Below are positions 1 through 9,631 of a stretch of DNA of 64,000 nt, piece after piece; position 1 is the stretch's first letter, and every line of letters starts with the position of its first letter. The position numbers and the translations under genes were made by a program. A model generated the notes under the pieces. It was not told the DNA's origin. It ran no database searches and was given only the letters and a program-made list of their open reading frames with translations. The stretch comes from Adiantum capillus-veneris (taxonomy: Eukaryota; Streptophyta; Polypodiopsida; Polypodiales; Pteridaceae), in the NCBI GenBank assembly GCA_014529385.2, contig CM043962.1, positions 121,109,970 to 121,173,969 on the forward strand, in the 5' to 3' direction.

Positions 1-487
1 CCCCTTCCTGAGCTAGGTGGAACAAATCGTTCTTTCTTTGGTACCCAAACTAGCTCGGGAGCGGGTGTGTAGCATTCTGTGATTTTTTTCTTTCCACGAT
101 CATTGATTCGTTTTGGAGCTACGGGATTGGGCTCACTTGGGTCAGGTGATAGGTAAGAGCACAATCTACGTTTTGGCACCCATATTTGATCATTTCCTTG
201 ATAGTAGCCTTGGGCTTCCAATAGTCGTTTAGGGATCCATCGCAACATTTTCTTACTTTTCTTGGAGCGAGTGGTACGTTTCCTACAAGGCTTCTGTTTT
301 TTAGCACTAGTTATGGTCACTAAAGAAGCTTTAGGGACCCACTTGTATGTTTTCTTCGTTACATTAGGATGAGTCTTGTCGGAAGCGATATGCATTGCTT
401 GTAGCATATTTAAGGGTATAGGCATTTCATCCCCCTCAGGTGTTACCCAGGTCGTCCCCCTATTTCCCCAAGTGTCTATGGTTGCTG
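1..487 (-). pseudogene. Protease-RT linker, running off the left edge
   Basis: Minus-strand translation gives a basic Lys/Arg-rich linker with repeated WVPK/IPK motifs (at about 340-355, 220-235, 165-180 and 35-50), consistent with the spacer between protease and RT in plant gypsy elements. No RT motif is reached before the edge, and frame changes and stops are present. Confidence 0.35.
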
Positions 488-1033
488 CTAGGTGGACCCA
501 ATCCACATCATCCCAGGTAGGATATCCATATAAGGAGAATCTTGGCCAATGTCTGTATCCTTCTTACAAGTGTAACAATATTGTAGTGGGGCCGAGTGAA
601 CTGTGGTGTCAGAGCGATGATCAATAATGGTTTTACTTCCTAAGGGGTGTACCTTACCAGTCACCAAATCCACTCTAAGGACAAAGTCTTGGAATTGCAA
701 ATAGACATGATTTTTAGACCAATAATGAACCATTTGTGCTTCCCTCATGAATGGTCGTCCTAAAATCATTTCATGTGACATAAGGTGTTTAGAGAAATCC
801 ATTACAATGAACGTATGTCGTACCTTGTGTCCTAGAACTTTGATCTTAAGATCCTTGAGCATCCCCATAGGTTTGGCTATGGTACCATTTGCCATCTTTA
901 CCACAATGTTAGTAACATTGAGGTGGGGTTTTCCCATGGATTCCCAACAATCTTTTGTAACGATGCTAACTCCCGCACCACCATCAAGAATTCCCTTTAT
1001 AGTTAATCCCTTGGTAGTGATGGGTAGGGTCAC
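488..1033 (-). CDS. Retropepsin-like aspartic protease
   Basis: A 181-residue frame carries the retropepsin fold landmarks: the active-site segment GILDGGAGVSIVT, a hydrophobic flap region, and the late ILGRPFM motif (the ILG element typical of pseudoviral aspartic proteases). DGGA in place of DTG/DSG is common in plant gypsy elements, so it is not by itself a defect. The enzyme would process the gag-pol polyprotein as a homodimer. It sits directly downstream of gag on the minus strand. The sequence past residue 120 grades into the protease-RT linker. Confidence 0.75.
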   Translation of the reverse strand: MTLPITTKGLTIKGILDGGAGVSIVTKDCWESMGKPHLNVTNIVVKMANGTIAKPMGMLKDLKIKVLGHKVRHTFIVMDFSKHLMSHEMILGRPFMREAQMVHYWSKNHVYLQFQDFVLRVDLVTGKVHPLGSKTIIDHRSDTTVHSAPLQYCYTCKKDTDIGQDSPYMDILPGMMWIGST

Positions 1034-1049
1034 ATTAGACTCGTCGCCT

Positions 1050-1610
1050 TCAAAATACAGCCCTAATGTTAATGGGTACCTCGATCACAGACTCGTGTCT
1101 ATCTAAGTCAAGTGATTGCATATGATTTTCCTCATCAATCATAATCGAGTCAAGCCTATTTGGTTGCGCAAACTGCGGTAATCCCGTTCGTAGCTCTCCG
1201 TTAAGGAATGCTCGAAGTGCAAGGAATAACTCAGGATCTCCATACAGCTTTGCTATGATCGTGGTTCGGACCTCAGAAGACATGAAGTCCACTAGTTTGG
1301 CAACATTCATAGGCATTTTGCAGGGTGTAGGTCCTTGACTAGGAACTAGTGAGGATGGAATCTCATATTCCTCAATGGGATCAGGTATTCCTTCGTTAAA
1401 CATCCTTTCCAACAAGAAAGGTGTATGCTCACTTTCTGATGTCCCGTCCTCACTCCCTTCTTGGATGATACTAGATATGGCTAACGGTCTATGGTTCATG
1501 TGGGGTGGATGAACTTGCGTGGGAAACACTGTGTCATGAATTTTGACATGCATGGGTTCTAGTTCTAGTTTCCTTTGAGTCTCCTCCACTAAACCTCTTA
1601 GATGTTTCAC
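1050..1610 (-). pseudogene. gag-protease spacer region
   Basis: A 186-residue frame continues the polyprotein between nucleocapsid and protease. Upstream, 1611-1760 is also readable as a basic Lys/Gln-rich linker interrupted by one stop just before KHLRGLVEE. It contains an acidic middle and an AKLVDFMSSEVRTTIIAKLY segment. I recognise no domain. Near 1060 the frame must shift to continue into the protease. Confidence 0.5.
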
Positions 1611-1760
1611 CTACTCAATCTCGTCTACTGGGTTTGGGTACGTCCCAATCTTCTTTTTACGATTCTTCCCTTTTTGCCCCTGCGGTTTATCTTGGGGGTC
1701 TTGGATTGGATTTGGAAACACTTGTGGTGTTTTCAGAGGCTCTTTATGGTTTTCTCTTAT

Positions 1761-3608
1761 TCAGTTTTCATTTGGTTCCATGTTACGGTTTTCTTTGTCG
1801 GTCTTTCCCTTTGTGGTATTGGTTCTAGTCTCCATTGTCTCGACTGAATCTGAATCATCCTCCAGGTCATTCATATACACGGGGTCATCTCCTGTTCCTA
1901 TGTTTGTTTTGGAACTTGGCTTTGAATTTCCCGTATTTTGCGACCTCTTCCTTCGTGTCTTCTTTTTCTTTGCTTGGATAACTGACGCGGTATCTCTCTC
2001 TTCGAGGATATGGCCTGGCCCTTGAAGCATGGACCGTGTAATCGCATAAGCGGGTGCGATGGGTGGTATTGGCGATGTCACACTAGCAATTTCGACCAAA
2101 TTTAGGGGTGTGATTTTAGGCGCATTTGGGTTATAGGGGCATTGGGCAATCAAGTGATCTATGCCACAACGATTACATGTGAGTATTGGCATTGCAGACG
2201 TGCTCCCTTGATTCATTTGCATCTGTGCAGCATTCTTTTGCAACCTAATAGGGCACTCCGCTGCTCGATGTGGTCCACCACACTCGTAGCATTGAAGAGG
2301 TGGCCTCCTAGCCTGGGTGTTGCTATTTTGACCTCTGGATGCGAGAGCAGCAGCTTGATAAACCGGCTTGACTTGCCCCCAACAATCTTCCATGTAGTAT
2401 ATAGGACACTCTTCCAATGTATCAAGTCCGTAGGCAATACTAGTGTCTATTTCCTCCTCACAGCCATCTGCATAAGCATTAGATGGCTCGCAACCCACTT
2501 GGTTCATAGGGGCGACTCTTGGATGCGGGGGCTGCGGTCCTAGCACAGGAGGTGGTAGCGGTGTAGCTTGTACAACATTTTGAGATCTAGGGACCATGTG
2601 TTGCGGTAGTTTCTCAACAGGTGGAGCAGGCATCAATACAGGAGCTCGAGGTGCATCCGTCCAGGCTACAGGTGGTCTATTTGCCATCATACGTTTGATC
2701 ATTAAACAATCCTTAGCTTGGTGACCATACCTACCACATGCGTTGCAAGTTCCATTAAATTTTACTCTAAACGTAGGGCACTCACTAGTGCTATGTGGAC
2801 CTAAGCAAATGGAACACCATTGTTGCTCCCTTCTTGGATACATGTGACTATTTTGAGGGGGTCGATTATCCTTAAGAGACTCTTGGATTGCCTTGGTGAG
2901 GTCTGTCAAGAATGTCTCAAATACCTTTGGCTCATTGGCAATGGGCTTTGCAGTCATGGGTTCATACTCAATGGCTTGTGAGCTAGTGGATCTCGTGTCA
3001 GTAGACACCCTCATGCCTGCTATCATCAAGTTGTCCTCTAATTGGATTGCATTGGCAGTGACATCTTCCCAGGTTGTGATACCTCTAATCACTAGTCCAT
3101 TATAGATTCCTTCATTCCTCAACCCTCGAATGAATCGATCAAGCAGTTGGTTATTGTTGAAGCGCTCATTTACAGGGCAGCGAGAGTTTAAGTGCTTTAG
3201 ACGACTAATGAAGTCCCTTACTGACTCTCCTTCCTTACGTTCGGCCATCTGTAGCTGAGATGCTACACCCCAAAGCACACCTTCTCGTATGTACTCCTTT
3301 AGAAACAACCTTCGAAGGGTAGGGTAGATTGTTTTCTCGTCCACCCTTAGGGTTCTATACCAATTTCCAGCCTTCCCACTTAATGTCAAGCTTAAGGCAT
3401 TGCACTTATGTAGTTCGTTGCGTTCCCCTAAGGAATCACATACTTGTTCAAACACTTCAATGTGTTTTCTAGCATCTTCGTCCCCATTGAATTTTTGCGT
3501 GAGTTTGGCAATTTGTACTGCCTTACTTCTAGGCTCTCTATCAGATGCATGACGCATATTTTCCGCGATAGATCGACCTATGGTTTGAGCAAACGCTGCC
3601 AAAGTCAC
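1761..3608 (-). CDS. gag capsid and nucleocapsid, four zinc knuckles
   Basis: A 615-residue frame starts inside the capsid. Residues about 35-190 fit the retrotransposon gag family, with WYRTLR, the FLKEYI region and a DFISRLKHL segment. Four zinc knuckles follow. One is canonical (CNACGRYGHQAKDC, CX2CX4HX4C). Three have a shortened middle spacing, CX2CX3HX4C: CSICLGPHSTSEC, CYECGGPHRAAEC and CNRCGIDHLIAQC. The C-terminus is basic then acidic. The product would package element RNA in cytoplasmic particles. The frame is open for its whole length but is cut off from the gag ATG by frame changes, so it is probably not translated as intact gag. Confidence 0.8.
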   Translation of the reverse strand: MTLAAFAQTIGRSIAENMRHASDREPRSKAVQIAKLTQKFNGDEDARKHIEVFEQVCDSLGERNELHKCNALSLTLSGKAGNWYRTLRVDEKTIYPTLRRLFLKEYIREGVLWGVASQLQMAERKEGESVRDFISRLKHLNSRCPVNERFNNNQLLDRFIRGLRNEGIYNGLVIRGITTWEDVTANAIQLEDNLMIAGMRVSTDTRSTSSQAIEYEPMTAKPIANEPKVFETFLTDLTKAIQESLKDNRPPQNSHMYPRREQQWCSICLGPHSTSECPTFRVKFNGTCNACGRYGHQAKDCLMIKRMMANRPPVAWTDAPRAPVLMPAPPVEKLPQHMVPRSQNVVQATPLPPPVLGPQPPHPRVAPMNQVGCEPSNAYADGCEEEIDTSIAYGLDTLEECPIYYMEDCWGQVKPVYQAAALASRGQNSNTQARRPPLQCYECGGPHRAAECPIRLQKNAAQMQMNQGSTSAMPILTCNRCGIDHLIAQCPYNPNAPKITPLNLVEIASVTSPIPPIAPAYAITRSMLQGPGHILEERDTASVIQAKKKKTRRKRSQNTGNSKPSSKTNIGTGDDPVYMNDLEDDSDSVETMETRTNTTKGKTDKENRNMEPNEN

Positions 3609-3825
3609 CTATGTGAGGAGGCAGGGCCGATGGAGGTACTCTTGGAATCATATGTGGGAGAGGGACGGGTACCGGTCTTGGCATATGTGTGGATGATGCA
3701 GGATATGGAACATAACCGGGCATAGGTCCACTCGGATAAGGGCTAGGGAGCGGCACTCGAGGAGCATAAACAAGTGGTACAATTGGAGGTGTGGGGGCCA
3801 TGTGTGCATAAGGGGCTAGAGGCAC
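3609..3825 (-). pseudogene. gag proline-rich linker
   Basis: A frame with repeated Pro, Val and Tyr (for example VPLPSPYPSGPMPGYVPYP) joins the N-terminal gag frame to the capsid frame. It overlaps the upstream frame by about 10 bases and needs another frame change near 3608 to continue into the retrotransposon gag domain. It is most simply a Pro-rich spacer in one original gag protein. Confidence 0.5.
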
Positions 3826-4874
3826 ATACGGTCGAGAGGCCCCATATTAGGTACTACGACACTAGGTAGTGGCACTGCGCTAACCATAGATGTCATCGGT
3901 ACATTCTCTGTCAGGCTTATCCCTGGAGTGAGCACTGTGTTTTCCTTAATAGAGGGTTGAGCCAAGTTAGGGAAGCTAAAGTTGTCGCTCGGAGGCTCAG
4001 ATTGCATAGAGACCCCAGGTGAAATGACGTAAGATGGGTCCATGGGACTCATTAGAGGAGTCTCCATTTGTGATAGAGTAGGCTGTTGAGCCTTGCTCGT
4101 ATCCAGAAATCTCATAGGGCCAGTTGAGAGTATATTTACCCCTCGGTTTTGCCTTTCTGATTGAATAATGCCATGGATAACATTACAGATCATTTTCTGT
4201 TGATCTTCGATGCTCGTGGCACTAGAGGTGGATTGTACAATCTCTATCCATCCTACATGGTAGGCGTGGCCAGAGTGTAGATACGTCAACACCTCAGTGT
4301 GGAGGTCGTATGTCCAATGATCGTTAATGAACAATCCTTCTAGAGTCGACGTGTTAACGGTTTCTTGTGAGGTAGAAGCAATGTTGCTCCCCATGGTTTT
4401 ACTTGTCACCAACGGTACTCTAGAGGGAACTTCTGAAGGAGGCAGCTCAACAGGGCCTTCTTGGTAAGAAGTTGGCAGGATATCCACATGGACACTCTTT
4501 GGGGGTGTGGGGTCCACATGTGATGTGAAAGGAGAGTCCACTTCCCCACCCCCTTCGTGTGCTTCATTTGCATCAGGTTCCGAGCGAGTAGCTCTACCTA
4601 ATGTTTCCATGAAACGGCTAAACATACTAGTACTAGGCTGTGGAGCTTCGGGAGGTGCATGGCCTTCTCTCTCAGTGTTTTGGGTAGGGTATGCTTCCAT
4701 GATTTCTGAGTCGGAGGAGGAATCACTAGCGGCTATTTTAGGGCCTTGGGCGGTGCTACCTTGTGTCCCCGTTGAGGGTCTAGAGCCTATCGAGGATGGG
4801 TAATGGGTGTCCGTATGAACAGAGGCACCCTCAATATGCTCGTGTTCTAGCACCCGCCCAGAGCGTAAGTGCAT
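3816..4874 (-). pseudogene. gag N-terminal region (MHLRSGR start)
   Basis: A 352-residue frame starts with ATG and the sequence MHLRSGR, a signature opening of plant gypsy gag proteins. It is rich in Ser, Thr, Glu and Pro, with little predicted structure in the first 190 residues. The frame ends at 3816 and gag continues in a different frame with a proline-rich segment, so one frame change is needed near 3820. It probably encodes the N-terminal capsid-precursor region. Function is inferred from position and the opening motif, not from a recognisable capsid fold. Confidence 0.6.
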
Positions 4875-5784
4875 GTGCTTTTGATACCCTTAGGTGTCAA
4901 AAAGCTGCTCTAGGAGGCCTTGTGACTAGTTTTTTGCGTGTTTTTTGTTTTGCTTTTTGCTAGATTTTTTAGAGCGTGTCGTGGAATGGGCCGTGTGATA
5001 GCTCGAAACGAGCGTATCGCTAGGAGGACGCGCTGTGCTTTACAGCCCACCGTTTGGTTCTATTTTGCTCCAGAAAAGCCCGAAACAGTCTTTTCCTAGC
5101 TGGGGAACTAGGCTCCAAATAGCAAGTCTAAGGGTGCAAGTGGGAAGAGAAGGGAGGAGAGTGGAGGACTTGTCCCACATGCTCTCATTCCCTCTTGAGG
5201 AGGTAGGGTATATATATAAGAGTGAGTCTAGTATATATCATAAGACTGAGGACTGAGACCTGGGCCTGGGCTTGGGCTTGGGCTTGGGGAAATGATCTCG
5301 ATCTATCTTTTATACAAACCAACCCGTCCGTTTTAAAACTCACGTTTTTTATTTTCGAAAATTTAACCTCCCCCTCACTCACGTTTTTATTTTTCGGAAA
5401 AAAAATATATATTTTTCCCTTTTTTTCACAATTTTTTTTTAAATTTTTTTTCGGTGCGCGTTGACCTCACCTAACTATTTATTGTCTCACCTAATTACTA
5501 GCCTGGTTAATTAACTAACTGTGCGTCTAACTGTGCACAAACCAGAAAACACAGAAAATGCAGAAATTGAAACTTGACAGAACTGTGCAGTGAAAACACA
5601 GAAAATGCAGAAAATGCAAAAAATTCAAGAAATGCTAACTGTGCAGTGCAAACCAGAAAACGCAAAAAACGCAAAAAACAGAAATCTCCACACAACTACA
5701 CACACTCATTCCCTGCCTTTCCTATGATAGAAATTGCACCACAAGAAAGCGTAAAGTGCTTAACCGAGCTTAGTGTAGGGCATT
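4875..5784 (-). other. Untranslated leader of the left gypsy element
   Basis: This stretch between the primer-binding site and the gag ATG holds no convincing gene. It includes a degenerate tandem array at about 5510-5690 built from AACTGTGCAGTG, CAGAAAATG and AAACGC motifs, an AT-rich stretch at 5390-5450, and a short GGGCTT repeat at 5262-5288. The short ORFs here are low-complexity products of these repeats. Confidence 0.5.
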
Positions 5785-5802
5785 TCCCCGGCAGCGGCGC
5801 CA
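5785..5802 (-). other. Primer-binding site, left gypsy element
   Basis: The minus strand reads TGGCGCCGCTGCCGGGGA, separated from the LTR by AAAA. This GGCGCC-type site is characteristic of plant Athila/Tat-like gypsy elements. It fixes the orientation and the inner edge of the 5' LTR. Confidence 0.8.
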
Positions 5803-5806
5803 AAAA

Positions 5807-6049
5807 TGTGTGCTCCTTGCCGCACTGTCGAAGCAAGGGACTTGCCAATACACCGTGTGCGAGCCACAAATGGCTCCAAGCACACAACAAGCCTAAACTA
5901 GCAAGCTCAAGAGAGCAAAGGGTGTGTCACTCACCGCTCTACGCTCGCCTTCGTGGTGGATTCCTCGCCGCGATGAAGAAGAAGCTGCAGTTGTGCCGCG
6001 CTCAACCGCTTCGCCGCCGTCGTGCCTTCGTAATGCTCGATCGCACACA

Positions 6050-6099
<50 letters not shown>

Positions 6100-6389
6100 A
6101 GGAGGTGAAGAAGAAGAAGACGGAGATGGAGATGGAGCAAGAGCACTCTTCTATTGCACAAATGAGAGAATGAGTAAAAATTAGGTTTAGTTGGCTTTTA
6201 TATGAGCTCACCCCATTCACACTTGGGCGCCCATGCTTAGCCAACTAATCCCTTGAATGTCCCAGTTAGAGTGCGCCTCTCATTGGCGATCACCCTTACC
6301 CTGTTCCTATTGGTCCGACAAGCCCGGTACCTGACTCTAAATAATACAACGTTTATAGATCATAGGGTGTCCGTGTGCCGTGAGGGTTA
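5807..6389 (-). repeat. 5' LTR of the left gypsy element
   Basis: The LTR begins with TGTGTGCTCC (+ strand reading) four bases beyond the primer-binding site and contains a minus-strand TATA box near 6200. It carries a (CT)n tract at about 6056-6080 followed by (CA)n to about 6099. The outer (U3) boundary is not certain because copia LTR sequence starts near 6390. No second LTR is in the window for comparison. Confidence 0.6.
6196..6203 (-). promoter_or_regulatory. TATA box of the left gypsy LTR
   Basis: The minus strand reads CATATAAAAGCC here, about 390 bases upstream of the LTR end, in the position expected for the U3 promoter. CCAAT-type motifs (CTCATTGG, CTATTGG) lie upstream in U3 at about 6277-6325. 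Confidence 0.5.
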
Positions 6390-6559
6390 ACATTCCCTCA
6401 TTAGGAGGTTTTTCCCCTGGTGCATTGTATATACGCCCATCACTTTAGGCTAACTTATCTTTCCATTGTGCACTAAGTAATACGACTCTATGTTGTGTGC
6501 CTTGAGCTTCTTCATCTTCTCCAAGCTGTGTGTGTTTCCCTGCAACCCTATTTCCAACA
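6390..6559 (+). repeat. Inverted copy of the copia LTR
   Basis: This segment matches the reverse complement of the adjoining copia 3' LTR (6561-6744), with shared blocks CCCTCAxTAGGAGGTTTTT, CCCATCACT, CTTTCCATTGTGCACTAAG and TTGTGTGCCTTGAGCTTC. It also has the LTR inner end (AACCCTATTTCCAACA) that the 3' LTR lacks. The two copies lie back to back, making a palindrome with a loop of about 40 bases. It may be a solo LTR in opposite orientation or a template-switch product. Confidence 0.6.
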
Positions 6560-6560
6560 A

Positions 6561-6744
6561 TGACGAAGCTCAAGGCACACAACAAAGAGTAGTCTTGCTT
6601 AGTGCACAATGGAAAGATAACTTAGCCCTAGAGTGATGGGTGTATACACAATACATGAGGGAAAAAACCTCCTAGTGAGGGAAAAAATACCCCGACGGTC
6701 CTAAGTGTGTTCACACACATAACTACCAAATATGTATGGTAACA
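6561..6744 (-). repeat. Copia 3' LTR (truncated)
   Basis: It matches 9436-9631 and ends outward of the polypurine tract with TGTTACCATACATAT (minus strand). The last 40 or so bases present in the 5' LTR (inner end with AACCCTATTTTCAACA) are absent and are replaced by the inverted copy. Confidence 0.75.
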
Positions 6745-6757
6745 AATCTCCCCTAGG
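6745..6757 (-). other. Polypurine tract, copia element
   Basis: The minus strand reads CCTAGGGGAGATT immediately before the LTR start TGTTACC. Its position and composition fit the plus-strand primer. Confidence 0.6.
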
Positions 6758-6759
6758 AG

Positions 6760-7218
6760 TGATGTGATGAACAAGAGTTGACACATATTGTATAGGGAAG
6801 TGTCATGCCCTAAGTGCATCATCAATCCACAAAGAGGAGTAAGCCCAAAGCTTTGCAGCACTTTCAATTTCTCATGAGGTAATGCCTTAGTGAATAGATC
6901 TACAAGGTTGTTTTGTGCTGGCACATAAGCCAAGTTAATCTCTCCTACTAAGAGTCTCTCCCTGACATAGTGATAATGCACCTCAATGTGCTTTGTGCGA
7001 ACATGAAAAAATGGGTTCCTTGCAACTACCAATGCACTTTGACTGTCAGTGTAGATGATGTTGGCAGTGTCTTGTCCAACACCCAAATCAGCCATAAGGT
7101 GTCCAAGCCATACATACTTAATCGTAGCTATGAAGACTTCCATGTACTCAGGCTCACAAAAACTGGAAGTTGATATGTTTGAACTATCGAGCATAAAACA
7201 GAAACCTCTTGTGGACAC
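6760..7218 (-). pseudogene. Copia RNase H domain
   Basis: The frame includes EPEYMEVFIATIKYVWL (the RNase H start, equivalent to EAEYIA), IIYTDSQSALVVARNP (with the catalytic Asp of DSQSA), and TKHIEVHYHYVRE, followed by NLVDLFTKALPHEKL, the canonical copia C-terminus (ADxFTKxL). RNase H degrades the RNA template during reverse transcription. A frame break separates it from RT at about 7220. The frame runs on into the LTR. Confidence 0.75.
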
Positions 7219-7227
7219 TCATGTGTC

Positions 7228-7857
7228 CTAACCACCAACCAAATATGAGTACAAAAAGGCATATAAATATGGCGGCAATGATCCCCCCTTGGGATAAAAC
7301 AACCCAAGATTTAAAGTGCCCCTCAAGTAGAGAAAGATCCTCTTGACATCCTGCCAATGCTTAAACCATGGGCTATGCATAAATCTGCTAACTTGTGAGA
7401 CTGGAAATTGAATATCTGGCCTTGTATTGCATACATAAATAAGGCATCCAACATCAGTTTGATAAAGAGTGACATCGGCAGGATCACTAGCATCATGGAG
7501 ACTCAATTTTAAACATGTTCCCATGGGAGTAGCAATAGGTTTGCAGCCCCCAATTCCAAACTTACATAGAAATGTTTCTATGTAGATAGTTTGGCACAAG
7601 GCAATACCACCATCATGGTGCTTAAAATGGATGCCCCTTAAATAATAATGCAGCAGCCCCAAGTCTTTCATGTTGATGGTAGCATTCATGTTGATGGTAG
7701 CATTCAAATCAACCTTAAATTCAACAATATGTGTCTCATTTGGTCGAGTGGTTAGCAAACCATCCACATAGAGAACAACAATGATAAATACATCACCCTC
7801 ATGCTTTACATACAAAGTGCTTTCTGCTGGACTGTTACAAAAGCCTCGTTTAACCAA
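7228..7857 (-). pseudogene. Copia reverse transcriptase, C-terminal half
   Basis: The 209-residue frame has the copia RT order: GFCNSPAESTLYVK, then the active-site block IIVVLYVDGLL, then GLLHYYLRGI, ATPMGT and ARPDI-like TRPDIQFPVSQVSRFM. The active-site YVDD is read as YVDG, losing the second catalytic Asp. An 18-base tandem duplication at 7675-7710 repeats NATINM in frame. Upstream, minus-strand codons give KALYGLK followed by a stop and then SPRAWYEK, so the N-terminal part is damaged too. Confidence 0.75.
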
Positions 7858-8575
7858 ATGAGTATCAACTTTCTCATACCAAGCACGAGGAGACTACTTC
7901 AACCCATACAAAGCTTTCTTACATTTCACATAAACTAGAAACAGCCAAAGCATAACAATCTCATGCATAAGATGCACGGTGAGATCCTAAATGAGTACGA
8001 CTAAACAAAGGTGCATCCAATTTATTGTCACGCAAAGTATGCACCAGCCATTTTGGCATACCTCTAGCTTTCTCATTATCAGCCCTTTCCACATGTGCAT
8101 CAATTAATAGGCTGATCGGTAGCATTTTTTGAAACCCCCATAAGTTGTACATTTGCCTCATTTGAATTTACATTCAAGTTTCCACCACTAAAAAGAGGCA
8201 ACAAACTGTCATAAATGTCATGTGAGCTTACATTACTCTCTCTAGTACATGACAACAAGGAATCTTCCACAAACACAACATCTCGTGAAACCAAGGTACG
8301 TTTTGTTTGCAGATGGTATAACCTGTAACCTTTGCTTTCAGTATTATAGGAAACAAAAATGCATTTAACAGCCTTATCATCCAATCTTCTACGCTACGTT
8401 TGTGACACCAAAGCATAAGCTAAACAACCAAAAACGTGCATGTGATCAATAGATGGCTTCCTATCATGCCATGCTTCGTAAGGAGTCATAGACTACAAAG
8501 CTTTTGTAGGACACCTGTTGAGTACATAAGTAGCATGATGGCACAAACTAGAACAAATGTGGCAAAGCTTGACTC
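7858..8575 (-). pseudogene. Copia integrase C-terminus and RT linker
   Basis: Minus-strand translation recovers the end of integrase: YVLNRCPTKAL, a stop, then MTPYEAWHDRKPSIDHMHVF, GCLAYA, and DDKAVKCIFVSYNTESKGYR with IVSRDVVF-like LVSRDVVFVED. This is the conserved GKR/late integrase region of copia elements. Stops occur at about 8507 and 8396. The catalytic DDE core is absent, and 7858-8100 is a degenerate linker. Confidence 0.65.
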
Positions 8576-9065
8576 TAAATGACTTCGCCTGCTGGAATGA
8601 GTTGCTCATTAATATCCTTGATGCTAGCAAGGAAGGTGTCCATGTCATCTTCCTCATGCATAATCTTCGACTCCAACTCTTTACGCAACAATGCAATTTT
8701 AGCCTCATTGCAACTTGCATAAAGACCAGTCAGAATATCCCAAGCCAGTTTAGTTGATTTAGTTGAGCGAATGTGAGGAGTAATAATGCACTTTATAGAT
8801 AATGCAATCAATCCATAAGCTTGCACATCTCTAACATCTCAAGGAGCCTGCTCAGATGTAGGCAAAACAACTCTAACATGAGCAATCCTACACCAAAACC
8901 TGCAACATCCTCAACAACGTCTGTATCCACAAAATCTGAACGTACATCAATGCCCTGCACAACATTCCAAATGCCCTTTAACACAAGAACATGTTGCATC
9001 ATGTAAGCCCACATTGGGTAACATTCCCCATCCAGTTTATCCTCAGCAGCAAACATCTTGAACAC
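8576..9065 (-). pseudogene. Copia gag fragment (UBN2-type)
   Basis: Minus-strand frames give FKMFAAEDKLDGECYPMWAY with MMQHVLVLKGIWNVVQG, then IRSTKSTKLAWDILTGLY and KELESKIMHEEDDMDTFLA, the order found in copia gag (LTR polyprotein/UBN2 domain). A frame change is needed at about 8830. The zinc knuckle is missing because the fragment fuses to integrase at about 8575. Confidence 0.65.
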
Positions 9066-9388
9066 ATCTTGTTGTTGTTAGCCATGCCGAGGAGCTGCAC
9101 CAGATATGAAAACTGCCCAAAAAGAGGAGAAACAAAGCATGACTAGCACGTGCTATACATCAGAAACCTGACAAAAAATTTGCACAAAAGGACAAAATTG
9201 CATGTGCAATACTACCTGTAGTGGAAACGAAGGCTAAAATGAGCCCGAATGGAAAATCTAAGCAGCTCTACAAGCCCACCCAAAGTATTTGTTGGCCTGA
9301 TGATGCTCATCAAAGCTCACCCAAATCAAAGAAAATGAGTAGGCATGTGCTGGCAATGCTGGCGACTATGCTTAGGAGGACGCGACTT

Positions 9389-9400
9389 GCTCTGGTACCA
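9389..9400 (-). other. Primer-binding site, copia element
   Basis: The minus strand reads TGGTACCAGAGC, one base from the plant initiator-Met site TGGTATCAGAGC, two bases inside the LTR. Confidence 0.75.
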
Positions 9401-9402
9401 AT

Positions 9403-9631
9403 TGTTGAAAATAGGGTTGTAGGGAAACACACACAGCTTGGAGAAGATGAAGAAGATCAAGGCACACAACAGAGAGTAGTATTTCTTGGTGCACAATGAA
9501 AAGATAAGTTATCCCTAGAGTGATGGACGTATATATAATGCACGGGGGAAAAAACCTCCTAGTGAGGGAAAAAATGCCCCGATGGTTCTAAGTGTGTTCA
9601 CACACATCACTACCACATATGTATGGTCACA
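9403..9631 (-). repeat. Copia 5' LTR
   Basis: A 229-bp LTR reads TGTTGAAAATAGGG on the + strand at its inner edge and ends GTATGGTCACA at its outer edge. It shares long blocks with 6561-6744. The inner edge abuts the primer-binding site. Confidence 0.75.

Larger units (their letters stand above)
1..6389 (-). mobile_element. Ty3/gypsy LTR retrotransposon, 5' portion
   Basis: On the minus strand the order is LTR (right end), primer-binding site, long leader, gag with zinc knuckles, aspartic protease, then a basic linker that runs off the left edge of the window. RT, RNase H and integrase must therefore lie left of position 1. The primer-binding site type (GGCGCC core) and the gag opening with an HLRSGR motif are typical of the plant Tat/Athila/Ogre branch of Ty3/gypsy, but without RT the clade is inference. 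The coding part is broken by at least three frame changes and a stop, so this copy is not autonomous. Its U3 end is obscured by copia LTR sequence at 6390-6744. Confidence 0.8.
6561..9631 (-). mobile_element. Ty1/copia retrotransposon, internally deleted
   Basis: The minus strand carries, from right to left, LTR, initiator-Met-type primer-binding site, gag fragment, the end of integrase, RT, RNase H, polypurine tract and LTR. The internal region is only about 2.66 kb, against roughly 4 to 4.5 kb usual for the group. The zinc knuckle, the protease and most of integrase are missing: gag runs straight into late integrase near 8575. The RT active site and several codons are also damaged. It is a dead copy whose RNase H precedes the right-end LTR as in normal Ty1/copia order. 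Confidence 0.85.

Noticed and set aside
2142-2543. 133-residue + strand ORF in the left gag
   Set aside because: Antisense to the zinc-knuckle gag frame, which has clear motifs on the minus strand.
5574-6244. Overlapping ORFs on both strands in the left gypsy leader and LTR
   Set aside because: They cover the leader repeats, the primer-binding site and CT/CA microsatellites; no domain and a clear non-coding explanation.
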